This document shows positions 43,906 through 53,955 of a stretch of 64,000 nt of DNA, in pieces. Source of the stretch: Streptomyces sp. NRRL F-5630 (GTDB taxonomy: Bacteria; Actinomycetota; Actinomycetes; Streptomycetales; Streptomycetaceae). The stretch spans positions 124,001 to 188,000 of the forward strand of contig NZ_JOGO01000004.1 of assembly GCF_000719475.1 (NCBI RefSeq), written 5' to 3'. Both the position numbers and the translations under genes were made by a program. Position 1 is the first letter of the stretch. The number at the start of each line of letters is the position of its first letter. Below the pieces are notes generated by a model. The model worked only from the letters and a program-made list of their open reading frames with translations. It ran no database searches and was not told the origin of the DNA.

Positions 43906-44160
43906 GCGTGTACTCCTCTCCGCCTCCAGGCTGCTCCGGGTACGCCAGGGACGCATCCCGGCGCGCGGCTCCCCGGAGCGGGCGCGGTGGCGGTGCCGCC
44001 CGGAGGCAGGTGCGGCGACGCCCTGCATTGCCGGTACTCCGGGCGCTGTCCACCGTTTCACCCCGTTTGACAGAGATGGTCGTGATGGGACGCTGGAGAG
44101 TGCGGGCACCGCAGTCGCGCGCCCCGTTCGCCGGGGCGCCCCGCTCCCCCAGGAGGCCGC

Positions 44161-44472
44161 ATGTCGAAGCACCACCGCTCCCAGTCCGAGGAGAACAGCC
44201 CCCGTCGCGGGATGCCCCTCAGGCCCGACGACGAACGGCTCGCCGCACGCACGGAGGAAGAGCGGGTGCGGGCCGGGCTCGACCCGTACGACCCCGCCGA
44301 GGTACCGCCGGCCACGGACACCAACCCGCCCAGGCGGGTGACGGAGAGCTCTCAGTACAGGGACGAGAAGACGGAGATCGACCGCGAGGTCCGCAAGGGC
44401 GAGGCGCGCCCCGACCAGCTGGAGGCCCGCAAGGAACGCGACCCGTATCCGCCCACGCACTACGACGACTGA
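44161..44472 (+). CDS. Small charged hypothetical protein
   Basis: 103 residues, very hydrophilic and probably disordered (DDERLAARTEEERVRAGLD; SQYRDEKTEIDREVRKGEAR). AGGAGGCCGC precedes the ATG at 44161, giving a strong SD. A strong hairpin follows 22 bp after the stop, which supports a real transcript. Function unknown. Confidence 0.65.
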   Translation: MSKHHRSQSEENSPRRGMPLRPDDERLAARTEEERVRAGLDPYDPAEVPPATDTNPPRRVTESSQYRDEKTEIDREVRKGEARPDQLEARKERDPYPPTHYDD

Positions 44473-44493
44473 GCGGGCCCGCGCGGAGGACAG

Positions 44494-44542
44494 GGCGGCG
44501 CGGCGCGGACAAGGGCTTGAGGCCGGTCCGCGCCGCGCCGCC
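44494..44542 (+). terminator. 17-bp perfect hairpin
   Basis: Arms 44494-44510 and 44526-44542 (GGCGGCGCGGCGCGGAC outward) with a 15-nt loop, right after the small charged-protein gene. Confidence 0.7.
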
Positions 44543-45172
44543 TTCGCACGCCCCGAGCCGCCCTCACGCCGCCGTTCCCCCCGTCGCGCGCCGGAAGCCG
44601 CGCTCATGCCACCGCGCCCCATCTCCTCCGCGCCGCACTCGCACCGCCCCGGACCCGCCCCACACCGTCTCAGTACGTGAGTACGCGGGGTCCGGCGACG
44701 CCACCCTGGGCGGGTGTTCGGGACCCGAGGAGAGGGGCACGCCACCCTCGTTCGCCGAAGCGGCGCCGCTACCGCGATTTCCGGCCATCCGGGGCTCAAA
44801 CCTGATGATCTATGCGCGTCACAAGGGGCGAGTCCCGGGAGGAAAAGGGAGGGAAGCGGGCGGTCCGGACGATTCAGCGGGTGGCGACATTGCGGGCAGA
44901 TGTCGACGGGGGACGAAGCGGGGCCTTTCCGGCCGGACGGCAAGCGGCTTCTTTTCCAACTCTTTCCCGGGAACGGCTCCGCATAGCGACCCCGTGCGTC
45001 CGGGAGCCGAACGGAATCCGCCAACCTCGTGATGCGCACCTGACAATCACGGGCCGGGGCTGCCACAGTCTCCCTCGGCCAGCGGTCGGGCACGCTCCTT
45101 CACCACCGCCCACCGCGGGCCTTCGTCACCCCCACCGGCCGCCTGTGCGCGGCCCGTTGAAGGAGCCCTTCC
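44543..45172. other. Upstream region of the metalloprotease
   Basis: 630 bp without a convincing gene. The part from about 44800 to 45080 is less GC-biased and probably contains the protease promoter. I could not identify a riboswitch or a clear operator. Confidence 0.4.
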
Positions 45173-47212
45173 TTGAGACGAACCTCCTCCCGTCGCGCCG
45201 CCGCCACCGGCGGCGCGCTGCTCGCGGTCTCCGCGCTGCTGACCGCCGCGATGCAGACGGGCGTGGCCACGGCCGCGCCCGCGCCCACCGGGAAAGCCGC
45301 CTCGGCGGCCAGGCCTGGAGCCCTGCCGGCGAAGCTGTCCCCCGCGCAGCGCGCCGAACTCATCGCCAAGGCGCAGAAGAAGACCGCCACGACCGCCGGC
45401 GAACTGAGCCTCGGCGCTCAGGAGAAGCTCGTGGTCCGCGACGTGGTCAAGGACCAGGACGGCACACTGCACACGCGCTACGAGCGCACGTACGACGGGC
45501 TGCCCGTCCTCGGCGGCGACCTGGTCGTCACCACGGACCCGGCCGGTGAGACCGGCAAGGTCGTCCGGGCCTCGCAGGCGAAGCTCAGCGGGGTGAAGAC
45601 CACCGCGAAGGTGCCCGCGGCGACCGCGCAGAAGCAGGCGCTCGGCGCGGCGAAGGCGCAGGGCGCCGCGCGGCCGGAGACCGACCAGGCCCCGCGCAAA
45701 GTGGTGTGGCTCGCCGAGGGCAAGCCCGTGCTCGCCTACGAGACCGTGATCGGCGGGCTCCAGGAGGACGGGACGCCCAACGAGTTGCACGTCGTGACGG
45801 ACGCGGCGACGGGCGCGAAGCTGTACGAGTATCAGGGCATTGAGAACGGCACGGCGAACACGCAGTACAGCGGCACCGTGACGATCAGCACGACGAAGTC
45901 GGGGTCCACGTACAACCTGACGGACGCGACGCGCGGCGGTCACAAGACGTACACCCTCGCGAACAGGACCTCGGGCACCGGCACCCTCGTCTCCGGTCCT
46001 GACGACGTGTGGGGCGACGGGAAGGGCACCACTCCCGAGACGGCGGCGGCCGACGCGGCCTACGGCGCGCAGGAGACCTGGGACTTCTACAAGAACACCT
46101 TCGGGCGCAGCGGCATCCGCGGCGACGGTGTGGCCGCCTACTCGCGGGTGCACTACGGCAACCAGTACGTCAACGCGTTCTGGGACGACAGCTGCTTCTG
46201 CATGACGTACGGGGACGGGGCCGGCAACGCCGCGCCGCTCACCGCGCTCGACGTCGCGGGCCACGAGATGAGCCACGGCGTCACCTCGGAGACCGCGGGC
46301 CTCAACTACAGCGGCGAGTCCGGCGGCCTCAACGAGGCGACCAGCGACATCTTCGGCACGGGTGTGGAGTTCTACTCCAACACCGCGACCGACCCCGGTG
46401 ACTACCTCATCGGCGAGAAGATCGACATCAACGGCGACGGCACCCCGCTGCGCTACATGGACAAGCCCAGCAAGGACGGGGCGTCGGCCGACAACTGGTC
46501 GTCCACGCTCGGCAACAAGGACGTGCACTACTCGTCCGGTCCGGCGAACCACTTCTTCTACCTCCTCTCGGAGGGCAGCGGCGCCAAGACGGTCAACGGC
46601 GTGAACTACAACTCGCCGACGTACGACGGGCTCCCGGTCACCGGCATCGGCCGGGACAAGGCGCTCCAGATCTGGTACAAGGCGCTCACCACGCAGTTCA
46701 CCTCCACCACCAACTACGCGGGCGCCAGGACCGGCACCCTCGCGGCGGCCTCCTCGCTCTACGGGGCGACCTCGGCCGAGTACAAGGCGGTGCAGGACGC
46801 CTGGGCGGCGATCAACGTCGGCGCCCGCTCCGGCGGCGGCACGGACCCCGGCAACGGCGGCGGCACCGTGTTCACCTCCACCACCAAGGTCGCGATACCG
46901 GACGCCGGTTCGGCGGTCACCTCCTCGCTCGCGGTGACGGGCCGCAGCGGCAACGCGCCGTCGAACCTGTCGGTCTCGGTGGACATCACGCACACCTACC
47001 GCGGTGACCTGGTGGTGGACCTCGTGGCCCCGAACGGCACGAGCTACCGCCTCAAGAACTCCAGCTCCTCGGACTCGGCCGCCAACGTCAAGGCCACCTA
47101 CACCGTCAACGCCTCCTCTGTCGCCGCGAACGGCACCTGGAAGCTCAAGGTGCAGGACGTCTACTCGGGCGACAAGGGGACCCTCAACGGCTGGTCGCTG
47201 ACCTTCCCGTAA
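45173..47212 (+). CDS. Secreted M4 (thermolysin-family) metalloprotease with C-terminal P-domain
   Basis: 679 residues from TTG 45173, chosen because AAGGAG is 8 nt upstream and the signal peptide (MRRTSSRR, then a hydrophobic Ala/Leu run ending ATAAPA) follows directly. Residues about 50-220 are the FTP/PepSY-type propeptide. The catalytic zinc site is H364-E365-x-x-H368 (GHEMSHG) with E388 as third ligand (GGLNEATSD). Residues about 565-679 form a proprotein-convertase P-domain (VDITHTYRGDLVVDLVAPNG; WKLKVQDVYSGDKGTLNGW). It is an extracellular endopeptidase typical of Streptomyces saprophytic growth. Confidence 0.95.
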   Translation: MRRTSSRRAAATGGALLAVSALLTAAMQTGVATAAPAPTGKAASAARPGALPAKLSPAQRAELIAKAQKKTATTAGELSLGAQEKLVVRDVVKDQDGTLHTRYERTYDGLPVLGGDLVVTTDPAGETGKVVRASQAKLSGVKTTAKVPAATAQKQALGAAKAQGAARPETDQAPRKVVWLAEGKPVLAYETVIGGLQEDGTPNELHVVTDAATGAKLYEYQGIENGTANTQYSGTVTISTTKSGSTYNLTDATRGGHKTYTLANRTSGTGTLVSGPDDVWGDGKGTTPETAAADAAYGAQETWDFYKNTFGRSGIRGDGVAAYSRVHYGNQYVNAFWDDSCFCMTYGDGAGNAAPLTALDVAGHEMSHGVTSETAGLNYSGESGGLNEATSDIFGTGVEFYSNTATDPGDYLIGEKIDINGDGTPLRYMDKPSKDGASADNWSSTLGNKDVHYSSGPANHFFYLLSEGSGAKTVNGVNYNSPTYDGLPVTGIGRDKALQIWYKALTTQFTSTTNYAGARTGTLAAASSLYGATSAEYKAVQDAWAAINVGARSGGGTDPGNGGGTVFTSTTKVAIPDAGSAVTSSLAVTGRSGNAPSNLSVSVDITHTYRGDLVVDLVAPNGTSYRLKNSSSSDSAANVKATYTVNASSVAANGTWKLKVQDVYSGDKGTLNGWSLTFP

Positions 47213-47253
47213 GCCCCCCGCGGGATCTCGGCGGAAGTGGACCCCCGCCGAAC

Positions 47254-47290
47254 GCATCGCCCCGGCCGCTTCAAGCGGCCGGGGCGATGC
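47254..47290 (+). terminator. 17-bp hairpin after the metalloprotease
   Basis: GCATCGCCCCGGCCGCT, loop TCA, then its exact complement. Begins 41 bp past the stop. Confidence 0.75.
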
Positions 47291-47384
47291 CTGTGTCAAC
47301 TGTCTTGTGTACGGGGGGCTTTCGGCCGCGAGGCCCCGGGCACCACTCCGGCGGGCAGGGCACGGTGCCGCGCCCGGTCCCCCG

Positions 47385-48530
47385 TCAGCCCAGCACTCCC
47401 CACTCCCCCACGTCCCCCGGTTCCCGCCCGTCCGCCGCCGCCCGCTGCCGCCGGGCCGGCTCGCCCCGGCGCAGGAGGTCCCGTACCACCGCGGTGACCT
47501 CCGCCTCGTCCCCGAGGTCGGCGAGCGCCTCGCCCACGTGGGCGAGCAGCGCGGCCACGGCCTCACCCGCCGGTACGGCCGTACCGCTCTCCGGGTGGAC
47601 GAGCGAGCCCCCCAGGCCGTACCGCGCCGCCGTCCACAGCGCGGCGGCGACATCGTGCGCGGGGACCGGCGCGGGAAGGCGGCCCGCCGCGCGCTCGCGC
47701 AGCGCCGTCACGACGAGCGCGCGCGTCAGCCCGGCCTGCGCGGCCACCTCGCGCACGGTCGGCATGACGTCGGCGACGCGCACCTCCAGCGTCGGGACGT
47801 GCGCGGAGGGCCGCGCGAGCCAGTAGGCGTTGCGGGCCCGCTCGGGGAGGACGCCGGTCGAGAAGAGCCGGCGGTGCGTCGCGTCGTAGTCGGCCGCGTC
47901 CGCGAAGTAGGGCGGGATCTGCGTCGTGGGCCAGCGCGAGAGGACCATGGTGCGCCAGCTCGCGAACCCGGTGTCGACGCCGTGCTCGTACGGGGAGTTC
48001 GCCGAGAGCGCGAGGAGGACGGGGAGCCAGGGCCGGACGTGGTCGAGGGCGTGCACCGCGGCCTCGCGGTCGGGGACGCCGACGTGGATGTGGCAGCCGC
48101 AGGTCTCGGTGCCCTGGGCGAGGAGCCGGTAGAGCCCGGCGACGTCGCGGTAGTGCGGGGCCGCGGTGGGGGTGCGGGGCGGGGCCTGGCGCGCCGCCGT
48201 GCCGTGGGCGAGGACGCGGCAGCCGGCCTTCCCCGCCGCCTCGACGAGGCGTTCGCGCGCGGCGGAGACCTCGGCGCGCAGCTCGGCCAGGTCCGCGCAC
48301 ACCGGGCTCGTGGTCTCGATCATGCTGCTCAGCAGCTCGCGCTGCGGAGCCGTCACCGCTCCCCCGGGATGCAGCCTGTCGTGTACGTCGAGTACCCGGT
48401 CGGCGGCGTCGACCGGGACCAGGGTCTCGGCGTCGACCAGCAGGAACTCCTCCTCGACGCCGAGGGTGGGGGGTACGCCGGGGACCGCGGGTAAGCCCGC
48501 GTCCCCGCTCTGCGTCGCGCTGGCGGGCAT
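47385..48530 (-). CDS. Carboxylate-amine ligase of the GCS2 family (YbdK-like)
   Basis: 381 residues from ATG 48530 with GAGGAG upstream. GCS2 signatures: TLGVEEEFLLVD near the N-terminus, QRELLSSMIETTSPVC, and ETCGCHIHVGVPD (metal/substrate region). Such actinomycete proteins are ATP-dependent glutamate-cysteine-ligase homologues. True gamma-glutamylcysteine synthesis is not expected in mycothiol producers, so the amine partner is open. Divergent from the TPP-riboswitch operon. Confidence 0.88.
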   Translation of the reverse strand: MPASATQSGDAGLPAVPGVPPTLGVEEEFLLVDAETLVPVDAADRVLDVHDRLHPGGAVTAPQRELLSSMIETTSPVCADLAELRAEVSAARERLVEAAGKAGCRVLAHGTAARQAPPRTPTAAPHYRDVAGLYRLLAQGTETCGCHIHVGVPDREAAVHALDHVRPWLPVLLALSANSPYEHGVDTGFASWRTMVLSRWPTTQIPPYFADAADYDATHRRLFSTGVLPERARNAYWLARPSAHVPTLEVRVADVMPTVREVAAQAGLTRALVVTALRERAAGRLPAPVPAHDVAAALWTAARYGLGGSLVHPESGTAVPAGEAVAALLAHVGEALADLGDEAEVTAVVRDLLRRGEPARRQRAAADGREPGDVGEWGVLG

Positions 48531-48735
48531 GCGGCGGCTCCTCGGGGGTGGAGTGGGACGCGGAGGCCCGCACGGCGGGCCCCCGGGCCGGGCGCCACCA
48601 CTGTGCCGCCGGCGGGGAGGACGCAGGAGAGCGCACACGGGGCGCCCCGGCGCACGGAGTCCGTGCTTCCGCGAGCCGGGGGCGCGACGCCCCTTCGCGG
48701 CACGCCGCGACCAGGCGTTACGCTGGCCGCGTCAC

Positions 48736-48814
48736 CGGACACGGGGTGCCCCGCCAGGGGCTGAGATCACACCCGTCGAACCTGAACCAGCTCGTACTGG
48801 CGGAGGGATGTCTT
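48736..48814 (+). ncRNA. TPP riboswitch (THI element)
   Basis: The conserved blocks appear in order: ACGGGGTGCCC, GGGCTGAGA, CACCC, GAACCTGAACCAG and TGGCGGAGGGATG. The aptamer's own GGAGG (48802-48806) is the only SD for the ATG at 48817. Ligand binding that folds this 3' strand would hide the SD directly, so translational control is likely. Confidence 0.93.
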
Positions 48815-48816
48815 CC

Positions 48817-50253
48817 ATGTCATTGCCGCATGCCCCCGGCCGCGCCCCGGAGGGCACGGCCCTTCGGCGGTCACGTCCGGCCTCGCGTGTCTTCGGCGGG
48901 CGGATGCCCGAGGCCCCCGGCGACCTGCGGGTCGAGGCGCACGGCATCGCGCCCGTACCCGGCGACCGGCGCTACGGCGGTCCGGGCAGGCTCTTCACGG
49001 TGTGGTTCGCGCCGAACCTCACCATGACGGGGGTGTTCACGGGGACGCTGGGCATCGTCCTCGGCCTCGACTTCGCCACCGCGCTCGCGGCGGTCGTGGC
49101 GGGGACGCTGCTCGGGGCGGTGCCCGTCGCGTACCTCGGCACGTGGGGCAGCAGGACCGGGGCCGGTCAGCTCCCCCTCTCGCGGCTCGCCTTCGGGCCC
49201 GCCGTCGTCCTGCCCGGCATCCTCCAGTGGCTCTCCTCGGTCGCGTGGGACGCGCTCATCGGCCTCTTCGGCGGGGACGCGCTCGCGCGCCTCCTCGGCT
49301 GGCCGTTCTGGCTCGGGGTGCTCGTCATGATGGCCGGGCAGGGCCTCGTGGGGGCACTCGGCTACGAGGCGATCCACCGGCTCCAGAAGCTCATGTCGTT
49401 CGTGCTCGCGGTGGCCTTCGTGGTCCTCGCCGTGAAGCTGCTCGACGGCGTGAGCCCCGCGGCCTCGGGCAGCGCGCACGGCATGGACCGCTTCGGCGCG
49501 ATCGTGCTGACCAGCACGGTCGCGCTGAGCCTGTCGCTGTCCTGGGCTCCGTACGCGAGCGACTTCAGCCGCTACCTGCCCGCCGAGACCTCGCGCACGC
49601 GGATGTTCTGGTACACGCTGCTCGGTGTGAGCGTGTCTTTCGTCGTGGTGCAGACGCTCGGCCTGTGGGGTGCCTCGGTCTTCACCGACCAGACGGCGGG
49701 CGGCGTGGAGAAGCTGCTCGGCGGGGGCTGGCTCGGCGCCTTCGGGCTGCTCGCCGTCGCGCTCGCCGCGCTGTGCAGCAACGCGATGAACGACTACAGC
49801 GGCTCGCTCGCGCTGCAAACGGCCGGCGCGCGTGTCCCGCGCCCGCTCGCCGCCGTCGGCGCCGCCGCGCTCGGTTTCCCGCTCGTGCTGTGGATGCACG
49901 CCGCCGACACGACCGCGCGCTTCCAGAACGTGCTGCTGTTCGTGGGCTACTGGATTCCGGGGTTCGTCGCCGTCGTCGTCGTGGACTGGCGCGCGCGGGC
50001 CCGGGAGAGGGCCCGCACGGGGGCGGGGCTCGACCTCGCGGCCGAGAGCGCGCGCCCCGTGCCGTGGTGGCCCGCGCCCCTCGCCTTTCTCATCGGGTTC
50101 GCCGCCGCCGTGCCGTTCATGAACACCTCGCTGTACGCGGGCCCGGTCGCCGACGCGCTGCACGGCGCCGACCTCGCGTACTACGTCGCCTTCGTGGTGG
50201 CGCTGCTCGTCTACGCCCCGCTGCGGCTGCGCGCCCCGCGCGGTGCCGTCTGA
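48817..50253 (+). CDS. cytX: NCS1-family permease, probable hydroxymethylpyrimidine transporter
   Basis: 478 residues from ATG 48817. An ATG at 48808 is too close to the SD. About 12 hydrophobic helices show NCS1 features ([45 protein letters not shown]). A TPP riboswitch in front and thiM-thiE behind identify it as the thiamine-linked CytX-type importer, which brings in the pyrimidine precursor HMP. The 50-residue N-terminal extension is basic and probably cytoplasmic. Confidence 0.88.
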   Translation: MSLPHAPGRAPEGTALRRSRPASRVFGGRMPEAPGDLRVEAHGIAPVPGDRRYGGPGRLFTVWFAPNLTMTGVFTGTLGIVLGLDFATALAAVVAGTLLGAVPVAYLGTWGSRTGAGQLPLSRLAFGPAVVLPGILQWLSSVAWDALIGLFGGDALARLLGWPFWLGVLVMMAGQGLVGALGYEAIHRLQKLMSFVLAVAFVVLAVKLLDGVSPAASGSAHGMDRFGAIVLTSTVALSLSLSWAPYASDFSRYLPAETSRTRMFWYTLLGVSVSFVVVQTLGLWGASVFTDQTAGGVEKLLGGGWLGAFGLLAVALAALCSNAMNDYSGSLALQTAGARVPRPLAAVGAAALGFPLVLWMHAADTTARFQNVLLFVGYWIPGFVAVVVVDWRARARERARTGAGLDLAAESARPVPWWPAPLAFLIGFAAAVPFMNTSLYAGPVADALHGADLAYYVAFVVALLVYAPLRLRAPRGAV

Positions 50254-50285
50254 GACCCCCGCCTCCGTACCGCTGGAGCCCCTTC

Positions 50286-51086
50286 ATGACCACGGAACAC
50301 CTGGAAGCCGCCCGCGCCGCGCTCGCGCGGGTACGCGGCGCCGAACCGCTCGTGCAGTGCCTGACCAACGCCGTCGTCACGAACTTCACCGCGAACGCCC
50401 TGCTCGCGCTCGGGGCCTCGCCCGCGATGGTCGACATCCCCGAGGAGGCGGACGCCTTCGCCCGGGTCGCGGGCGGTGTCCTCGTCAATCTCGGCACGCC
50501 GCACGCCGAGCAGCGCGCCGCGATGACGGAGGCCGTGACGGCGGCGCGCGAGGCGGGCACGCCATGGGTGCTCGACCCGGTCGCGATCGGCGCCCTCCCG
50601 GTGCGCACCCCGCTGGCCCACGCGTTGCTCGCGCTCGGCCCCTCGGTCGTACGGGGCAACGCCTCGGAGATCCTGGCGCTCGCCGGGGCCGGGGCGGGCG
50701 GGCGCGGCGTGGACGCGGCCGAGAAGGTCGAGCAGGCGGCGGAGGCGGCACGCGAGCTGGCCCGCAGGAGCGGCGCGGTCGTGGCCGTCTCGGGGCCGGT
50801 GGACCTCGTGACGGACGGGGCGCGGACGGTCCGGATCGCGAACGGGGACGCGCTGCTCACGAAGGTGACGGGCGGCGGCTGCGCGCTGGGCGCGGTGATG
50901 GCGGCCTTCGCTGCGGTCACGGAGGACGTGCTGGAGGCGACGGTGGCGGCGGTGACGACGTACACGGTCGCGGCCGAGCTGGCGGCGGAGGGGCGCCCGG
51001 GTCCGGGGACCTTCGCGGCCCGCTTCCTCGACGCGCTCGCCGCCGTGCGGGACGAGGACCTCATGGCGCGGGCGGCGCTGTCGTGA
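50286..51086 (+). CDS. thiM: Hydroxyethylthiazole kinase
   Basis: 266 residues. ThiM signatures: [20 protein letters not shown], the phosphate-binding [14 protein letters not shown] and the active-site loop [12 protein letters not shown] with the characteristic Cys. It phosphorylates thiazole alcohol (HET) for salvage into thiamine phosphate. It is 32 bp downstream of cytX and overlaps thiE by GTGA, so it is in the same riboswitch-controlled operon. Confidence 0.95.
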   Translation: MTTEHLEAARAALARVRGAEPLVQCLTNAVVTNFTANALLALGASPAMVDIPEEADAFARVAGGVLVNLGTPHAEQRAAMTEAVTAAREAGTPWVLDPVAIGALPVRTPLAHALLALGPSVVRGNASEILALAGAGAGGRGVDAAEKVEQAAEAARELARRSGAVVAVSGPVDLVTDGARTVRIANGDALLTKVTGGGCALGAVMAAFAAVTEDVLEATVAAVTTYTVAAELAAEGRPGPGTFAARFLDALAAVRDEDLMARAALS

Positions 51087-51736
51087 GACCGGATCTGTCG
51101 GTGTACCTGGTGACCGACGCCGAGCAGTGCGCCGCGCGGGGGCGGACCGTCGCGGAGACGGTCGCCGCCGCTGTCGCGGGCGGGGTCACGGCGGTGCAGG
51201 TGCGCGAGAAGGAGGCGGGCGGCCGGGCGTTCCTGGAGCAGGTGCGCGCGGTGGCCCGCGTGCTGCCCGCGCACGTGGCGCTCCTCGTCAACGACCGCGT
51301 CGACGTCTACCTCGCGGCCCGTGCCGCCGGGGCGCGCGTGCACGGCGTCCACGTGGGCCAGTCGGACCTGCCCGTCGCGGCGGTACGGGACCTGATCGGC
51401 CCGGACGCGCTGCTCGGCCTGAGCGCGGCGACCCCCGGGGAACTGGCGGACGCCGCCGCCGCGCGGGTGGACCACGTCGGTGTCGGCGCGCTGCGCACGA
51501 CGGCCACGAAGGCGGACGCGCCGCCCGCGCTCGGTGTCGAGGGCTTCGCGCGCCTGCTCGCCCCGGCCGGTCTCCCGCCCGCCGTCGCGATCGGCGGCGT
51601 GGTCCCCGCCGACCTGCCCGCGCTGGGCCGCGCGGGAGCGGCGGGCGCGGCGATCGTCTCGGGGATCTGCGCGGCGGCCGACCCCGTAGCGGCGGCGCGC
51701 GAGTACGCGGCGGCGTGGGAGCGGGGGGCGGGCTGA
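51083..51736 (+). CDS. thiE: Thiamine-phosphate synthase
   Basis: 217 residues from GTG 51083, overlapping the thiM stop. TIM-barrel ThiE motifs: [39 protein letters not shown] and [17 protein letters not shown]. It joins HMP-PP and thiazole phosphate. HMP-PP must come from a ThiD-type kinase not in this window. The operon as a whole is a salvage route: import HMP, phosphorylate HET, couple them. Confidence 0.95.
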   Translation: MRPDLSVYLVTDAEQCAARGRTVAETVAAAVAGGVTAVQVREKEAGGRAFLEQVRAVARVLPAHVALLVNDRVDVYLAARAAGARVHGVHVGQSDLPVAAVRDLIGPDALLGLSAATPGELADAAAARVDHVGVGALRTTATKADAPPALGVEGFARLLAPAGLPPAVAIGGVVPADLPALGRAGAAGAAIVSGICAAADPVAAAREYAAAWERGAG

Positions 51737-51795
51737 GGAGCGGCGGGCCCGCGTCGCGGCCGTGCCCTCACCCGCCGCCGCGTGATGCGGCTCCC

Positions 51796-52623
51796 TCAGG
51801 CCGCCGCCGGTACCTTCTCGCGGTCGTGCTTCCAGTAGCCGGAGAAGGTGATGCGGTCCTTCGGGAGGCCGGCGCCGACGAGGTGGCGGCGGCCCTCGGT
51901 GGCGAGGCGGGACTCGCCGACGACGTAGGCGTAGCCGGTCGGGGCGAAGGCGGTGCGGCGGCGCAGCTCGGCGAGGACGGCTTCGCCGGGGACGGCGTGG
52001 ACGTCGTCGCGGACCACCCAGACGATCTCCACGCCCGCGGGCGCTTCGAGGTCCCTGCGGTCGGCGTCGAGCGGGACCTCGACGAGGGCGCTGCCCGTCG
52101 TGTGCGCGGGCAGCGAGCGCAGGATGCCCGCGACGGCGGGCAGGCCGCTCTCGTCGGCGACGAGGTGCACCTCGCCCGCGTCCTCGGGGCGGTCGAAGAG
52201 GACGCCCTGGTCGTAGAGCGCGACGGGGTCGCCGGGCCGGACCGCGCAGGCCCAGATCGCCGCCGCGCCCTCGGGTTCGCCGCCGGTGCCGCAGTGCACG
52301 ACGAAGTCGATGTCCAGTTCGCCGGTCTCGGGGCGGAAGCCCGCGACGGTGTAGTTGGCGCAGTGCGGGCGGACCTCCTCGGGAATCGCGAAGTACGGCT
52401 CCCACCAGCGCCGGCCGGAGAGCTCGGGCAGCTCGAAGCCCGGCTGATGGGCGAGGCGCACGAAGAGGCGGAACCAGTGGTCGAGGCCCAGGTAGGGGAA
52501 GTCCGCGAACTGGGGACCTGTCACCGTCACGCGCTGCATGGACGGGGTGAGCCGTACGCTGCGCAGCACCTCACCGCGGTACAGGGTCGGGTTCTTCGGC
52601 ATCAGCCGGGGGTTCTTCGCCAT
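51796..52623 (-). CDS. Siderophore-interacting protein (FAD-binding ferric-siderophore reductase family)
   Basis: 275 residues. SIP-family FAD/NAD(P)H domains: SMQRVTVTG at the start of the barrel, GELDIDFVVHCGTGG, PGDPVALYDQGV, LVADESGLPAVAGILR and YAYVVGESR. The usual RxYTxR flavin motif is altered here (CANYTVAG). The enzyme reduces ferric siderophores in the cytoplasm to release iron. An iron box lies 4 nt upstream of the ATG, so expression should be iron-repressed and the mRNA probably leaderless. Confidence 0.92.
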   Translation of the reverse strand: MAKNPRLMPKNPTLYRGEVLRSVRLTPSMQRVTVTGPQFADFPYLGLDHWFRLFVRLAHQPGFELPELSGRRWWEPYFAIPEEVRPHCANYTVAGFRPETGELDIDFVVHCGTGGEPEGAAAIWACAVRPGDPVALYDQGVLFDRPEDAGEVHLVADESGLPAVAGILRSLPAHTTGSALVEVPLDADRRDLEAPAGVEIVWVVRDDVHAVPGEAVLAELRRRTAFAPTGYAYVVGESRLATEGRRHLVGAGLPKDRITFSGYWKHDREKVPAAA

Positions 52624-52627
52624 GAAC

Positions 52628-52641
52628 TTAGGTTAGCCTAA
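52628..52641 (-). promoter_or_regulatory. DmdR1/IdeR-type iron box
   Basis: TTAGGTTAGCCTAA, embedded in the longer near-palindrome AACTTAGGTTAGCCTAAGTT (52625-52644), matches the actinomycete iron-box consensus closely. It begins 4 bp before the SIP start codon and overlaps the stop codon of the upstream yihY-type gene. Confidence 0.9.
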
Positions 52642-53524
52642 GTTCCTTTTCCTTTCGAGCCCCGTCCTCCGCCTCCTCCTCGGTTCCGGCCCGGTCCGCC
52701 TTGCCGAGTTCGGCCGCGAACTGCGCGCCCGCGAGCAGGGCGAGGTTGGAGAGCCAGAGCCAGATGAGGAAGACGACGATCCCCGCGAGCGAGCCGTACA
52801 GGGCGCTGTAGGTGCCGATGAGGCTCGTGTAGAGGGTGAAGCCGGCGGTGGCCAGGAGCCAGAGGACGGTGGCGAGGACACCGCCGGGCAGGCTGTAGCG
52901 GCGGCGCCGGGCGATGCGCGGGCCGTTGCTGAAGGCGACCCAGGCGAGCCCCGAGACGAGGCAGAGCAGGGCGGGCCAGCGCAGCACCCGCCAGGCGAGG
53001 GCAACCCCTTCGTCCAGGTGCAGCGCGCGGCCGATCGCGTCCACGACGGGGTTGCTCAGGACGAGCAGCAGCGCGGTGAGGACGAGCAGGCCGAGCAGGG
53101 TGAGGGCCGTGAGCACGATCCGGTGGGCGCGCTTCACCGGCGTGCGGGCGTCGGCCGTACGGTGCATCCGGTGCAAGGAGCGCCGGAAGACCGCGAGGTA
53201 GCTGCACGCGGACCAGAAGGCGCTGAAGACGCCGGTGGCGATGAGTGGCCACGCCGTGGCGTTCTCGGTGAGCATCCGGGTGAGCAGGTCGTGCAACTGC
53301 GGGCCCGCCTGCCCGGGAGCGTAGTCCGTCAGATAGGCGATCAGGGTCCGTGCCGTGTCGGGGCCGAGGAGGGCCGAGGCGACGACGGTGACGAGGAGGG
53401 CGGGCAGCAGGGCGAGCATGGCGTAGTAGGTGAGCGCGGCGGCGTCATCGGTGACGTCGTCGTTCCACAGGCTGAGCGGCGTGCGGCGCAGGGCGGGCCA
53501 CCAGTCGGCGGCGTAACGGAACAT
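52628..53524 (-). CDS. YihY/BrkB family inner-membrane protein
   Basis: 298 residues with six hydrophobic helices. Family marks: SLWNDDVTDDAAALTYYAMLALLPALL near the N-terminus (DDAAALTYY block), GVFSAFWSACSYLAVFRRSLHRM and the last helices IVVFLIWLWLSNLALLAGAQFAAEL. The former label 'ribonuclease BN' for this family is obsolete; transport of small metabolites or ions is suspected. The acidic/basic tail ends in a stop codon that is part of the iron box of the next gene. Confidence 0.9.
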   Translation of the reverse strand: MFRYAADWWPALRRTPLSLWNDDVTDDAAALTYYAMLALLPALLVTVVASALLGPDTARTLIAYLTDYAPGQAGPQLHDLLTRMLTENATAWPLIATGVFSAFWSACSYLAVFRRSLHRMHRTADARTPVKRAHRIVLTALTLLGLLVLTALLLVLSNPVVDAIGRALHLDEGVALAWRVLRWPALLCLVSGLAWVAFSNGPRIARRRRYSLPGGVLATVLWLLATAGFTLYTSLIGTYSALYGSLAGIVVFLIWLWLSNLALLAGAQFAAELGKADRAGTEEEAEDGARKEKELRLT

Positions 53525-53955
53525 GGGACGGTCCGGGGGAGACAGGGGACGGGATGCGACGGGTGCCCCTCCTGCCCGTTCGGTTCACGCGCCGGGGGAG
53601 CACCTTCCTCGCCGTCTACCCCCGTGACCGTTCGGGCACTCCGCGAGGAAGTTCCGCGCGGTGGGGGGTGGAGGTGGGGAGACGGCGACGTGGTCGTGCG
53701 CGGTGCCGGGGCCAGGTCGCGCTTCGTGCCGAAGATCCTCGGTGCCCCGGCGCGGCCGGGCCGGTGAAAGGCGCACCTCCCGGGCGCGGCCACCGAGAAC
53801 GGGGCGAGGCGGGCCGGGCAGCGAAGGGCGCGACGCGATCGCTTCCGGAGACCTCGTAGTTCCGTGCGGACCGTGAAGTTCGCCGCCGAGGAGTCGCGAA
53901 AGTTCACCCTGCTCGGGGACTCGCTCCCCTGCGGAAGCGGAGGCGACCTTGCGCC
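53525..53955. other. Intergenic region with no gene recognised
   Basis: 430 bp upstream of the YihY-type gene. Frames in all directions are Arg/Pro-rich shadows. It probably contains the promoter of the YihY-type gene; no specific element stands out. Confidence 0.4.

Noticed and set aside
49002..51086. Long open frame overlapping cytX and running into thiM
   Set aside because: Within cytX it is an out-of-frame shadow with Arg-rich composition. The only meaningful part is the in-frame thiM segment, annotated separately from 50286.
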